NCBI GenBank assembly: GCA_009767595.1
Contig: VSDK01018674.1
Location: forward strand, 96,040 to 160,039
Direction of reading: 5' to 3'
From: Symbiodinium kawagutii
Lineage: Eukaryota; Sar; Dinophyceae; Suessiales; Symbiodiniaceae
DNA: 64,000 nucleotides
Shown here one piece after another: positions 54,900-64,000 of the stretch (position 1 is the first letter of the stretch; every line of letters begins with the position of its first letter). A program made the position numbers and the translations under genes. A model generated the notes under the pieces. The model had not been told where the DNA came from. It saw only the letters and a program-made list of their open reading frames with translations, and searched no databases.

Positions 54900-55365
54900 T
54901 GAGCTACGCGATGCTTTCCCCATAGGCAACTCGATAGTTGAGGTGACTTCTTTTGATGGATGACCTATCATGTAACAAGATAGTGCGGCGTTCCATTGGT
55001 GAAAAAAGTTGAGGTGACTTTCCGGAACCATTGATGCACGGAGTTCCATGCGGGAAACACATTCCTACCCAAAGTTGACGTAACTTCCGGCGTCGGCAGT
55101 ACCAGGTCATTGTGAAAGAAACCGTGGTGCTGTGGAGCATGTGCTGTGTGTGTGTGTGTGCGCCGGCTTGCAGATGCACCATGCTGTCAGGCAGATGTCT
55201 TCCTGCACAAGAAACAGGCCCCGCTACGCACCATGGGACACACATGGACCAACGCAACATTTTTCCTGCGCTCTCATTGATCAGCAGGTTGCCTGCCCCA
55301 GATACTCTCAGCACTTCAAGTTCCACGGAATGACCTCAGCATCCTCACATTGCCATATCCTGCAG

Positions 55366-55500
55366 GTGGATGCGCACCTTGGGTCCGGCCCTCAGGAACC
55401 ACGGGCCTCAGAATCACTCGGAAACTGGCTGGTGCAAGCCCGAGATCTCTCACGCCATGTCACCGAGCCATTGAGGAGTAGAGCTATGCGAGGCTGGTAG
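55366..55500 (+). CDS. Unassigned terminal exon
   Basis: 44 codons after CTGCAG to TAG: VDAHLGSGPQEPRASESLGN, then WLVQARDLSRHVTEPLRSRA. Confidence 0.4.
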   Translation: MDAHLGSGPQEPRASESLGNWLVQARDLSRHVTEPLRSRAMRGW

Positions 55501-56290
55501 CCAAGTAGCGGTGGTTCCAGATGTTCATTCCTTGCTTCACTCAGGAACTCAGGTGTAAATTTGATGGCACTCATGACATTTCCACGGCAGCTGAACGCAT
55601 GCCATACCCCCTGACTGGTGTGGCATCGTTTGTTGAGGTGACGACGTCCGCTTCTTGGTGGGCTTGAACCAGGCCTTTGCAAGCACAGCTGGGCAAATAA
55701 TTATAGAGCTGGCCGCTGTGGGAGTGCACTTTTTTTCTGTTTGGCTGCCTCAATCCATCATCAATATGATACTGTAGTACTTAATGTAAGCTACAATGGA
55801 ATAGCTATATCACCCCAGCTCTCAATGATTAATGCCGAGATTTGATGCTTGATTTGGTCTGGGATGGCATCGGTAACATCTGGCAATATCAGGTAGGCCG
55901 TGCAGGAAGCATTGATGTTGGATGCGTTGCTATGTGATGCCATAAGGGTAGTTCCCAACTTGCTTCCGTAACTCTGTCTCGGTGAGCTATTGGCAATGAA
56001 ATTGACTGATGCAGATATGTAATCTTTGCTACTTGTGGATTACAGATCATGAGCGACATATGGTGATATAATCCAAATATGTTGAGTTACTCAGCCTCAG
56101 GTTGATTCTGGTTAAGTGTCAATATGGGCTTACCATGATTATATAGTCAGTGGTGGCATTGGCTCCGTCGTGGTTTAGGCTGGTAAGCCACAGGCCCGGA
56201 ATGCCAGATTCCTTAGCTTCACCACCCCGGTGGTGCGGTGTGTTGAAGACCTCTGGCGAGACTCAGGTAGAGCGACGAGTCAATTCGTTT
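55501..56290. other. Spacer
   Basis: No convincing exon on either strand; moderately AT-rich. Confidence 0.4.
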
Positions 56291-56297
56291 GCATCTC

Positions 56298-57500
56298 AGC
56301 CTTGGCGGTAAGGTGTCGTTTCCAATGCCAACTAGAGATGGTTTTGAGATGTTTTTGATGAGCACTTCATCATTTTTGTTGTTTGAAGCCATCACTAACC
56401 ATGCTAAACCACCGCGAAGTATTCCCGTTACAACCAACCTGAAGCCAGAAGGAAGTTGCGATGTTCCGATGAGTGAAAACGACATACCGCTAAAGGCATT
56501 GGGTCGACTTCAGCAAAGTCTATGCAAGTTCCTCAGAGTGGCGACTGCCGCATGCGTCAGATTTGGGCCATTCTCTTGTTTGACTCAGCCCGAGCTGAGT
56601 TTGAGGTGGGAAGTGTGAAAGACTATCGGCCACAAAAAGGTTTTGGCTTTATTGTTTGCCAGTCCTGCTTGCTGGTGGGATGTCAACTTGAGGTTGGGTT
56701 GGTAAGGTACCCTTTGCCTGCACTTCATGCAAGCTCGATCGGCAAACTCTTCCACAGTAGTTGCAGAAGTGTTGCACAGTTTGCCATTCAGCTTCGGAAA
56801 AAGGCAGACTGATTACTGGTAAAGTGGGGGGACATTTCAGACATTCGCTGGCTGCCAGGCTTGCCCAGAGACCCATTTTATTTTCCAGAGTCTGGTGCCC
56901 AGCTGGAGGTGGATTAGGTGGGCTGCTTGAGATGCTTGAGATGTTTGAGATTGAGGCGACATCTTTCTCCACAAGAACGAGGTTGAAAGGAGTAATTTGG
57001 CCAAAGGCAACAAGGTCACCTTCTCCATTCAGGCGCGCGGATTTCGAAGCGAGGCATGGTGATTGCTTTGGGCAACAAAGTGACGTCTTGCGGGCAATAA
57101 GGAGTTGCAATAAGGAGGTGCAACATTCTATGTATGATTGCCTTGAAGATCCACACACACACAGAGATCTATTATATATCTTTATTTTGATTTATTTATT
57201 TATTTATATATATATATTATATATATATATATATCTGTGTGTGTATGTAAGCATTGTGTTGCTTTAAACTCTCGCTTGTGCTTTGACATCGGCTTAGCTT
57301 TCATATCACGCGCCCTGCAGGTCAACAAAAATAACCGCCCGCAAGCGAGAAATGTTGGAGACTTGAAGGGCACATGGGCCAAGAGTCAGGATGGCACAAC
57401 CGGAACCAAACATCAACTCCAACAGGACTCACAACGCCTAGACTGGCCGGCCAGGAAACAAAACATGATTCAACAGGTCAACGTCAAGGGTGAGATTTGA
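56298..57500 (+). CDS. Cold-shock-domain protein, exons
   Basis: A nucleic-acid-binding protein. Three exons rebuild a cold-shock domain: 56606-~56662 VGSVKDYRPQKGFGFIVCQ (strands 1-2 with GFGFI), 56956-57032 GDIFLHKNEVERSNLAKGNK then VTFSIQ (DIFLH RNP2 motif and the V-F strand), and 57321-57500 starting VNKNNRPQARNVGDL (terminal N..G/N-RPQA-NV). The junction 57032|57321 is phase 0 with a GC donor (CAG|GCGCGC). 56298-56340 (LGGKVSFPMPTRDG) could be the second half of an earlier domain begun at 53705. A short piece between strands 2 and 3 is missing. Such proteins bind single-stranded RNA or DNA; targets are unknown. Confidence 0.65.
57160..57245. repeat. (TA)n/(TTTA)n/(TG)n microsatellite
   Basis: TTTATTTA then TATATATA and TGTGTG inside an intron of the cold-shock gene. 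Confidence 0.9.
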
Positions 57501-57529
57501 GATGGCCCTTGGAAGTTGTGCATCAAAAG

Positions 57530-57810
57530 CTTGCAAGCAAACTCTGTCAGTATTTGTGACGCTCCAGGTGGAACGACTGGTGCCTACCTCCCTTTCAGGC
57601 GGTTGCTCTGAGAAGATGGTGGATTGCAACTTACTGGCGGGGGCGAAACATGATGGGCCCACCAGGTTGCCACGTTTGCTTGTCTTCCATGATCAAATTG
57701 GGGTCCCATGTGGGGGATATCTCGATATGAGCGATGCAATCAACCTGCGTATTCATTTGCAGTCAGGACTCGGGATTTGTCATAAAAAGCTTTTTGGGGT
57801 GTTCAGAACC
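57530..57810 (+). CDS. Possible exon, frame uncertain
   Basis: Two plus frames are open (ERLVPTSLSGGCSEKMVDCN; AVALRRWWIATYWRGRNMMG), as is the minus strand. Probably coding; unresolved. Confidence 0.25.
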
Positions 57811-58356
57811 CTTTGGCAAGCATTTTGAGGGAAATGTCTTGTGCATGACATGATCCAACTGCCAATGAAAAGACCCTCCTCGGCAGTTCCTACTCTCGGA
57901 TCAGCTCCTGTCGGGGTATGCTAGCGCTGCGTCCGTGGTTGCGTAAGCTGACGAGTACATACGAGTACTGGTACTCTAACGACATCAGAAAGCATTGTGG
58001 CACATGTTTGATGTAGTTACCTGGGGCTGGCGCTTGGGGTCCGACACTTTGCCGTCATTTGCAGCAGCCCAGCCTTTTTCAAGGAGAGATCAGCGAGGAT
58101 GAGATGGAGGTAGGGCCCTGAAGCAAGTGCCGAAGCTTAAGCAGTTTTTGAAGTAATTATGGAAGTTCTGATTTGCTTCCGAGTTTGCTATGTTTTATTT
58201 TCATTCTATGTGGCATGCAGCACCGCCGAACTCGCATTTTTGAGGGAGAATTGGTCCAAGGTCATTTGGTTATCGACAGCTAGTGTCAATAACCCAGAAG
58301 TCACCCGAGCAGTGGGCCCCCTGTACTCTCTTCTTTCACCATCTTGCAGTAATCAG

Positions 58357-58517
58357 CTGATTCGGGTGACAGCAGGCAGAGGATGCTTGAGTTCATCTCA
58401 GTGGTCAACAGGGCCTCCAGTTTTCCACCTGATGTGGTGAAATTTTGGCTGCGGTGCAAGCTGCAGCCGCTTGAGATTTTCAGCCCTGCAGATGCATCTT
58501 GGGAGGTCAAAAGCTGA
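58357..58517 (+). CDS. Unassigned terminal exon
   Basis: After AATCAG: DSGDSRQRMLEFISVVNRAS, SFPPDVVKFWLRCKLQPLEI, then FSPADASWEVKS and TGA. Strong coding character. The overlapping 123-codon minus frame is taken as its shadow. Confidence 0.5.
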
Positions 58518-59190
58518 TTCGCGAAGCTAGCCTGATCCGGAAAGTATGCGACTCTGAGAATTGTTTGTTCAATTTTGCTGATGTTTCGGGGGCGCTTGTT
58601 CTTCTGCAGAAAATGTCCTCCTTTTTCATCCCGCGGTGTCAAGACCTCGTCGCAAATCATGGGACATAGCATTGTTTTTACCTACCATCGGACCGTCGGA
58701 CTAGATAGCTCCAGGCCAGACTTGAAAGAAATGCATTGATTCGACAGGCAGAATGGCAAGCTATGGCAAGCTACCCGTATCAGGCTTCATATTTTGGCCT
58801 CACAACTGATTTAATCACGTTATGGTACGTACACGTACAGCACTTCCTTCCACATAACATGTTTCGCACATCTATGACTGTGTAGTGGCCATGGCGATGC
58901 TATGACAAATGTTTCCACATCCGTCAATGGAAGAGCAGGGTCTTGTTACGCTCACCCACCGTGCCAACCAGCAACTGAATGGAAGACCCGAAGACATCCT
59001 AAGACATCTTAAGGACCCTAACTGAACACCGTGTCAGACCCTATCCCTCATTCGTCCATCCATTCGTGGCGTTGCGTGCCATGGCGTGGACCCCATTGCC
59101 TCGTCCCATCCATGAAGTGTGCAGGAACGGGTCAGCGGATCACTCACCCACCCCACTTGTCATCCATCCAATCTGCATCGGATCTATCCC
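58518..59190. other. Spacer
   Basis: No convincing exon; short frames only, with CATCC-rich words at 59040-59170. Confidence 0.4.
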
Positions 59191-59196
59191 TTCCAG

Positions 59197-60342
59197 CTTG
59201 CCCCTCAGCAACCCACAGCCCCTGAAGGACAAGGCCAAAGGCCATCAGCAAGCGACTTGGCTCAACTGATCAAGGCCACCTCAGAGTCGGTGCCTGAACG
59301 TATCGGCCGGTGAGGTGTTGGTAGTCCGAACCCCTTCGCAGGAGCCCCGGTGTGCTCGAGACCTGGACGCCCAAGCCGAAGATGAAACTCGCTAGCCCAG
59401 CTGTTCTGGAAGCTTTGCCTGAACCACCTCTGGCATCTCTTCCGGTGGGCAAATCTGGCCGGTGCAATGAGTCACGAACCAATTCCTAAGTCAAAGTTTG
59501 TGAAATTTGCTGTTTATTTGCGCAATCACTTGAAGAGTTTGGCTGCTGAAATTACAAGCAAAACTTTGAAGAAGTCAAGTGATAGCAGCTGCAGTCCGCA
59601 AAACAATGGACACACCTGCAGGTCTCAAGCGCATCAGCAAGACTCAGAGCAGCATTGGAATATGAAGATTCGGAGGCTGCAGAGGTAAAAAACTTCTTGA
59701 TACTTGGCTGCCGCTTACACCGAAGCCAGGGGCAAGCCATGAGTCTTGTATAGTATTGTCAGCATCGTCCATATGATAGTGATAATGATGGTGCAGCTGC
59801 TACTGATGAGGAGGAGGAGGAGGAAAAACATGAAAAGGATATTGAGGAGGATGCAAGTTTCGGCAAAGAAGACATAGACACACACACACACACACACACA
59901 CTGCGCTTGCAGTCTCGCATCATTGCGTGATGATGGTATGGTATGATAAGATGTAATCGGGTACGTTGCAGGGTTTCAAGATGTTTCAGATGGAGCCAGA
60001 TGGTTTCTGCTTGGGCTCAGGACTGCCAACGGTCTTCATCAGTACATTGCAGCGTTCATGGAGAATGGTTTCGACTGCATGGAAGTGGTTGAGGAGCCTT
60101 TTTGGAGTGAGCTTGCGGCGGCTTGGGTTCAACTGACACGCACACGCAGACAGAGAGATGTACGATGCCAAAATGACTTGCAGTGATAGACCAATTAGCA
60201 CAGCTTGGGCATAGAGGAGATGGAAGAGAGGCACATGAAGGATCTGGGAATGAAGCCAGGTCACATCATCAAGCTGAAACTGAAGCACGGCAGCAGCGAG
60301 CCATTCACCAGTTGGGACGTGGGCAATGCAGTGCCAACTTAA
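59197..60342 (+). CDS. SAM-domain protein, ~5 exons
   Basis: Proposed exons: 59197-59309 (APEGQGQRPSASDLAQLIKA), 59342-59461 (SPGVLETWTPKPKMKLASPA, then VLEALPEPPLASLPVGK), 59622-59684 (VSSASARLRAALEYEDSEAA), 60021-~60090 and ~60217-60342. The last two form a SAM (sterile alpha motif) domain: GLHQYIAAFMENGFDCMEVV (helices 1-2) and MKDLGMKPGHIIKLKLKH (helix 5 core LG...GH), ending WDVGNAVPT and TAA. SAM domains mediate protein or RNA contacts and self-association. Exons 1 and 2 join in phase (2/1) across only 32 nt. The frame of exon 3 is uncertain: its phase does not fit exon 2, and another frame (SQAHQQDSEQHWNMKIRRLQ) does. The family call rests on the SAM part; the N-terminal part is proline-rich and probably disordered. 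Confidence 0.6.
59806..59902. repeat. (GAG)n and (AC)n microsatellites
   Basis: GAGGAGGAG at ~59806-59825 and ACACAC at ~59878-59902, both within the SAM gene. Confidence 0.9.
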
Positions 60343-61110
60343 ATCCTCCCGATGACTAGCGGGGCATCAGGTTAGCATCAAGCCAAAAGGTGCCAAAGCA
60401 TTCGCCGCATTTCCATGCCTTTCCGCATAGGTAAAAGATGGTAAAAGCTCCATAGAAAAGAGTCAGTTTTTGATGAAAGTTTGAGCACCGGAGCCGAAGC
60501 ATGCCATGTCCTCCCAGGAGGTTGGCACTTCCTCGCGGAGAAGCTCCAAGCAATGGCACTGCTGGCACTGCTGGCAGCTTCCTCAGGGGGCAGTGGATTC
60601 TTCCTCACACAAAATGCTCTAGAGAGAACCATGAGCCACCATGAACAACCACCAGCAACCGTGAACAACCAGGACCAACCATGAACAACCTCATACCTTC
60701 CAAATCCTTCCAATAGCTTGCAAAGTGCCGTTTCAAGCCAGGGATGGCTTGAAACTCCTTTTCCCTTTCCAGAATGTTCACTTCTCCTGTGAGATTTTGC
60801 TCTTCTCACATAGTGGTGGGCACTAGTGGGGCAACAGCTGGTTCGACTGGTCGGCTGCTGGTTCCTCAGCTGATCTCAGCTGGTCCTCCACTGTGAGCTG
60901 CAGGTACGCCGCAAGGAGGTTCTGGGTCCTTGAAGGTCGGAACGTCCTGGACAGCAGGGATTTGCAAAAGCAGCCACGGCAGGGCCAAGCAGGAAGATTT
61001 TGGAAGAAATGCACATATGACATCACCTGCTATACAATGATGTGATGTGACAAGATATGTATCTAGATGGCCTTCCGTTTCCGTCGGTCAGTTTCTGCTT
61101 AGTTTGCTGG
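60343..61110. other. Spacer with a possible exon
   Basis: 60480-60615 is open in two plus frames and one minus frame. 60625-60690 repeats ACCATGAACAACC-like words. Confidence 0.35.
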
Positions 61111-61114
61111 GCAG

Positions 61115-61184
61115 GTGAGTGAAGCTGTTTCGCAGCCGCTGCCCATCATGAAGCCCGTGGTGAACAGCAACGCTGAGTGCACAG
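61115..61184 (+). CDS. Unassigned short exon
   Basis: Between GGGCAG and [30 protein letters not shown], then ECT. Both splice signals are strong. Confidence 0.5.
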
Positions 61185-61383
61185 GTGACATGTTTGAGCC
61201 AAGTAGGGATTCGTTCTGATTGCAGGTCCAGCCATGACGTTCTTGCAAATGTGAATGGAGTAGTCTTGCAACAAAATCGCCTTGAGAAGGCGAGAGAGAG
61301 AGAGAAATATGCTGTGAATGCGCAGCTAGTTTTTGAGTACACATGTTTGTCCGCAGGTGTTTTTACACTATACGTACACGCAT

Positions 61384-61512
61384 CCATGCATCCATGCATC
61401 CATGCATCCATACATCCATCCATACATCCATACATCCATCCATCCATCCATCCATCCAGCCATCCAGCCGTCCATCCCTCCATCCATCCATCCATCCAGC
61501 CAGCCAGCCATT
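61384..61512. repeat. (ATCC)n microsatellite
   Basis: CATCCATG/CATCCATA then CATCCATC repeats with AGCC interruptions. Confidence 0.95.
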
Positions 61513-61594
61513 ACAACAGACATTACAACAGACATTCAACCATGGAAAACCACCAGCTTTTATGATTCTTTGATGTTGTTTATCCCTATTAATA

Positions 61595-61865
61595 CCTACT
61601 AAGATTTTATCCCTATTAAGATTTGCAGACATTTGTCAGCATCTACTTAGATTTGCTGATATCTATCAACATCTACTAAGATTTGCCGACATCTGTCAAC
61701 ATCTACTAAGATTTGCAGACATTTGCTCACATCTACTCACATTTGCTGACATCTAGTAACATCTACTAACACTTGCTGACATGTATCAACATCTACTCAG
61801 ATTTGTTGACATCTATCGACATCTACTTCCATTTGCTCACTTCTATTCACATCTAGTAACTTCTT
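61595..61865. repeat. ~30-bp tandem repeat, ~8-9 copies
   Basis: Unit approximately ACATCTACTAAGATTTGCTG + ACATCTATCA with substitutions. Coordinates are approximate at the left. Confidence 0.8.
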
Positions 61866-61895
61866 TTGACCCTGATGTCAGCAATCTTTGTGCAG

Positions 61896-62047
61896 GGACC
61901 AACCGGGAGTAACAGTCGGTCGTCAGCCGAGACGGATCCTTGCGGTGGAATTCTGCTGCCAAGGCGCCTCATTGCTTGATGGCAATTTCGATGAAGAGGC
62001 CGAAGCGGCTGCCTTCAAAGAAGCGGTCGCAGCCTGGAGAACTGCAG
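61896..62047 (+). CDS. Unassigned exon
   Basis: Between GTGCAG and GCAG|GTGCC: DQPGVTVGRQPRRILAVEFC, ASLLDGNFDEEAEAAAFKEA, then VAAWRTA. The LLDGNFDEE...F.EA...WR stretch resembles a helix-acidic motif I associate with B-box-type proteins, from memory only. Confidence 0.55.
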
Positions 62048-62581
62048 GTGCCTGGGTGAATCCTTGGAGGTTGTGGGCCACCCATGGGCCTCCGATGGGC
62101 CATACCTGGTGTCCTGTTTTGAAAGCCTGCACGCGGGGCGCACATCATGCCAGCAGGACCCAGAGACCAGTGAAATGATTGCGGTTCACGTTCTGGTTGG
62201 GGTTGCGGTTGCTTCTGTCATTCTTGTTGTTGTGATGGCATGTGATGGCAGTGGCTGTGGTCGTTGATGTTGTAGTGGTCTAGTTTGACTTGTTCTTCGC
62301 AAAATAGTTGGCCTGGTGCAGCAGACCATGCAATGATAGCGGAATGATTCTTGCAAGAAGTGGTTGTGGGAGATGAAACAGAATCGCTTGAAATGCATGG
62401 ATGAGGCCGCAGTCAAAACAAGATATCACATCAATAGCTGGTAAGTAAAGGCTCAAAACAAAGGTGCCCATTGTGGGTGTTGGAAACTTCATGCCCCCAA
62501 AAAATAGCATGCTGCATCAATTCTGATCAAAAATCATGCTGCACACATACCCGTGCAGCATCCCTCAGCGTTGCACCTCAG

Positions 62582-62782
62582 GACAGGCGTCAAAAACGAC
62601 TGATTGCAACACCACAGGGTCTGCCAGAGCTGAAGGTGCTGCCGTGCCTCAGCAGTGGGGGTGCTGCTGTCCACAGATGTCCAGGGCCGCTGCAGGCAAT
62701 GTCGAGTGTCTCAGGTCTCTTCAGTGACGGCAGCTCAGAAGAAATGCTGCTATCAGTGCTTCAGAGCCTCGCACACAAGTGA
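62582..62782 (+). CDS. Unassigned terminal exon
   Basis: After CACCTCAG, phase 0: DRRQKRLIATPQGLPELKVL, then PCLSSGGAAVHRCPG and LFSDGSSEEMLLSVLQSLAH, TGA. A second frame (QASKTTDCNTTGSARAEGAA) is also open. Confidence 0.45.
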   Translation, partial: DRRQKRLIATPQGLPELKVLPCLSSGGAAVHRCPGPLQAMSSVSGLFSDGSSEEMLLSVLQSLAHK

Positions 62783-63155
62783 CACAAGTGGCACGTAAGT
62801 GGCTTTCAAAGCTAGAGCCATTTTCTCCGCCGCTGGCAATAAGAAAGTAACGGGTGTAATGTCCGCCAGTGGTTTGAATGCTGGAGCCCGCCAGAAATTG
62901 GCGGTTCAGAGTCCAATGTGTCAAACATAATGGCTTGACTTGAGGATAGTTGAGGATTCCTTTGCAGAAAGATGTATTTATCAACGATGTTCAAACACAA
63001 TAGGTTCGTGCATAATCAAACGTTAGTTTGCCCTTGCCGTGGGGCCCAAGGACAATTCTTGGAGTCGTGTCTTGGACTGCGTTGGTATGGGCATTCATCC
63101 TGCACGGTGGGGAACGGGAGGAAGAGAGGTGCTGATCCAACAGTTTGCACATAAG

Positions 63156-63286
63156 GAGTGCAGATGGCCAAAGTGGTCCGAGCTTCTGTTCAGAGCAGTG
63201 TGCAGAACAACATGCAGATGGTCTGCGACGGAAGGAGCCGCTATGCTGATAAGCTGGACCAAGAAGTGCCAAGGCATGCAAGGCAG
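63156..63286 (+). CDS. Unassigned exon
   Basis: Between CATAAG and CAG|GTACC: VQMAKVVRASVQSSVQNNMQ, then MVCDGRSRYADKLDQEVPRH. Helical. A longer ATG frame over the same bases is less protein-like. Confidence 0.45.
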
Positions 63287-63596
63287 GTACCTGGTAGGTA
63301 TGTCCTTGGTACACAGTGATACATAGTTGGTAATGTTCAGCTTGCAGGGTGTGTCTTTTGTTAAATAATCCCACTGGTCTGCTTTCTGGGAACGCCGTTG
63401 GATGATATTGCTTTTATGGGCCATGACTGTCCCTTTTAAAGACTCAGCATCAGCACACCTGTTGGGCAATCTCGGCTTGTAATCGATGCCACACGTTGTA
63501 CTGGCGTTTTCTTGGCATATATGACATTTGCAGCTACATGAGCCAGGAAGAATTAAAGCAACAACAATTATCCATATTCAAAATGGATGAGCCAAA

Positions 63597-64000
63597 TGGC
63601 TAAAATTAAATCTGATATATATTTATGATATTAAATTAAATATTGTATTATTATAATTAATTTAAAAATATTTTTTATATATTAATATAAAAAAAATAAT
63701 ATTTAATTTTTTTAAATAATTTTAAAATAATAAATGTAATTTTAATATATATATTTAATAATCTAATATTATTTTTTATTAAAAAAAATAATTTAATAAT
63801 AATTAATATATAATTTTAATATTTTAAAAATAATATATTAAATAAATAAAATATTAATATTTAAAATTTAATTTAATTAATATATAAATTAAAATAAAAA
63901 TAATAATATATATTAATTAAAATAATTTTATTTTAAAAAATTAATATTATTTAAAAAAATAATTTTATATTTTTAAAAGAACATTAATTTTTATTAATTA
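63597..64000. repeat. Almost pure A+T tract to the end of the window
   Basis: About 400 bases hold only around a dozen G or C. Words such as AATTAATATT and TTTAAAAAT recur irregularly without a fixed period. The change from mixed-composition DNA is abrupt at ~63597. Confidence 0.9.

Noticed and set aside
56649..57158. 169-codon minus-strand ORF
   Set aside because: It overlaps the cold-shock exons at 56606 and 56956, whose motifs and phase are clear on the plus strand.
58301..58672. 123-codon minus-strand ORF
   Set aside because: The plus-strand exon 58357-58517 is a better protein and agrees with the strand of all recognised genes; the minus frame has no motif.

Overview
The window reads as nuclear DNA of a dinoflagellate, probably of the Symbiodiniaceae type. 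Long stop-free reading frames are rare. Recognisable protein families appear as many short exons (about 60-350 nt), most with AG|G-type acceptors and both GT and GC donors, separated by introns of a few hundred bases to a few kb. Every gene I could recognise lies on the plus strand, matching the unidirectional gene arrays known in this group. Microsatellites, short inverted-repeat elements and one large satellite array fill the spaces. There is a 206-base assembly gap at 2518-2723. The organism call is inferred from gene structure and protein flavour, not from a marker gene.

Layout. 0.5-5.7 kb: a phosphoglycerate-mutase-like histidine phosphatase in about seven exons, with an intronless 321-residue F-box-like ORF inside its last recognised intron. 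7.5-12.5 kb: repeats, dominated by an 85-bp satellite (8331-10161), with small unassigned exons. 13-22.5 kb: a voltage-gated, cyclic-nucleotide-binding type cation channel (S1-S2, S3-S5 with a seven-charge S4, pore, C-linker and putative CNBD exons); its pore segment reads APSPPEIHP where K+ channels have TVGYGD. 24-29.6 kb: a long multi-exon protein of unknown function. 30-50 kb: many good single exons without a recognisable family, including two exons sharing a GW(V/I)(K/R)L-x4-EGW motif. 51-52.4 kb: a 166-residue-class ORF with a CxxC motif and a two-exon gene for a small secreted protein. 53.7-57.5 kb: cold-shock-domain exons. 59.2-60.3 kb: a SAM-domain protein. 61-63.3 kb: further unassigned exons. 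From about 63.6 kb to the end the sequence is almost pure A+T.

Three short inverted-repeat (MITE-like) families occur in several copies each. One copy starts exactly at an exon end and makes up most of a 161-nt intron, which suggests an introner. Exon coordinates come from reading frames plus nearby splice signals. They are proposals, and exon connectivity is certain only where phases were checked and stated.
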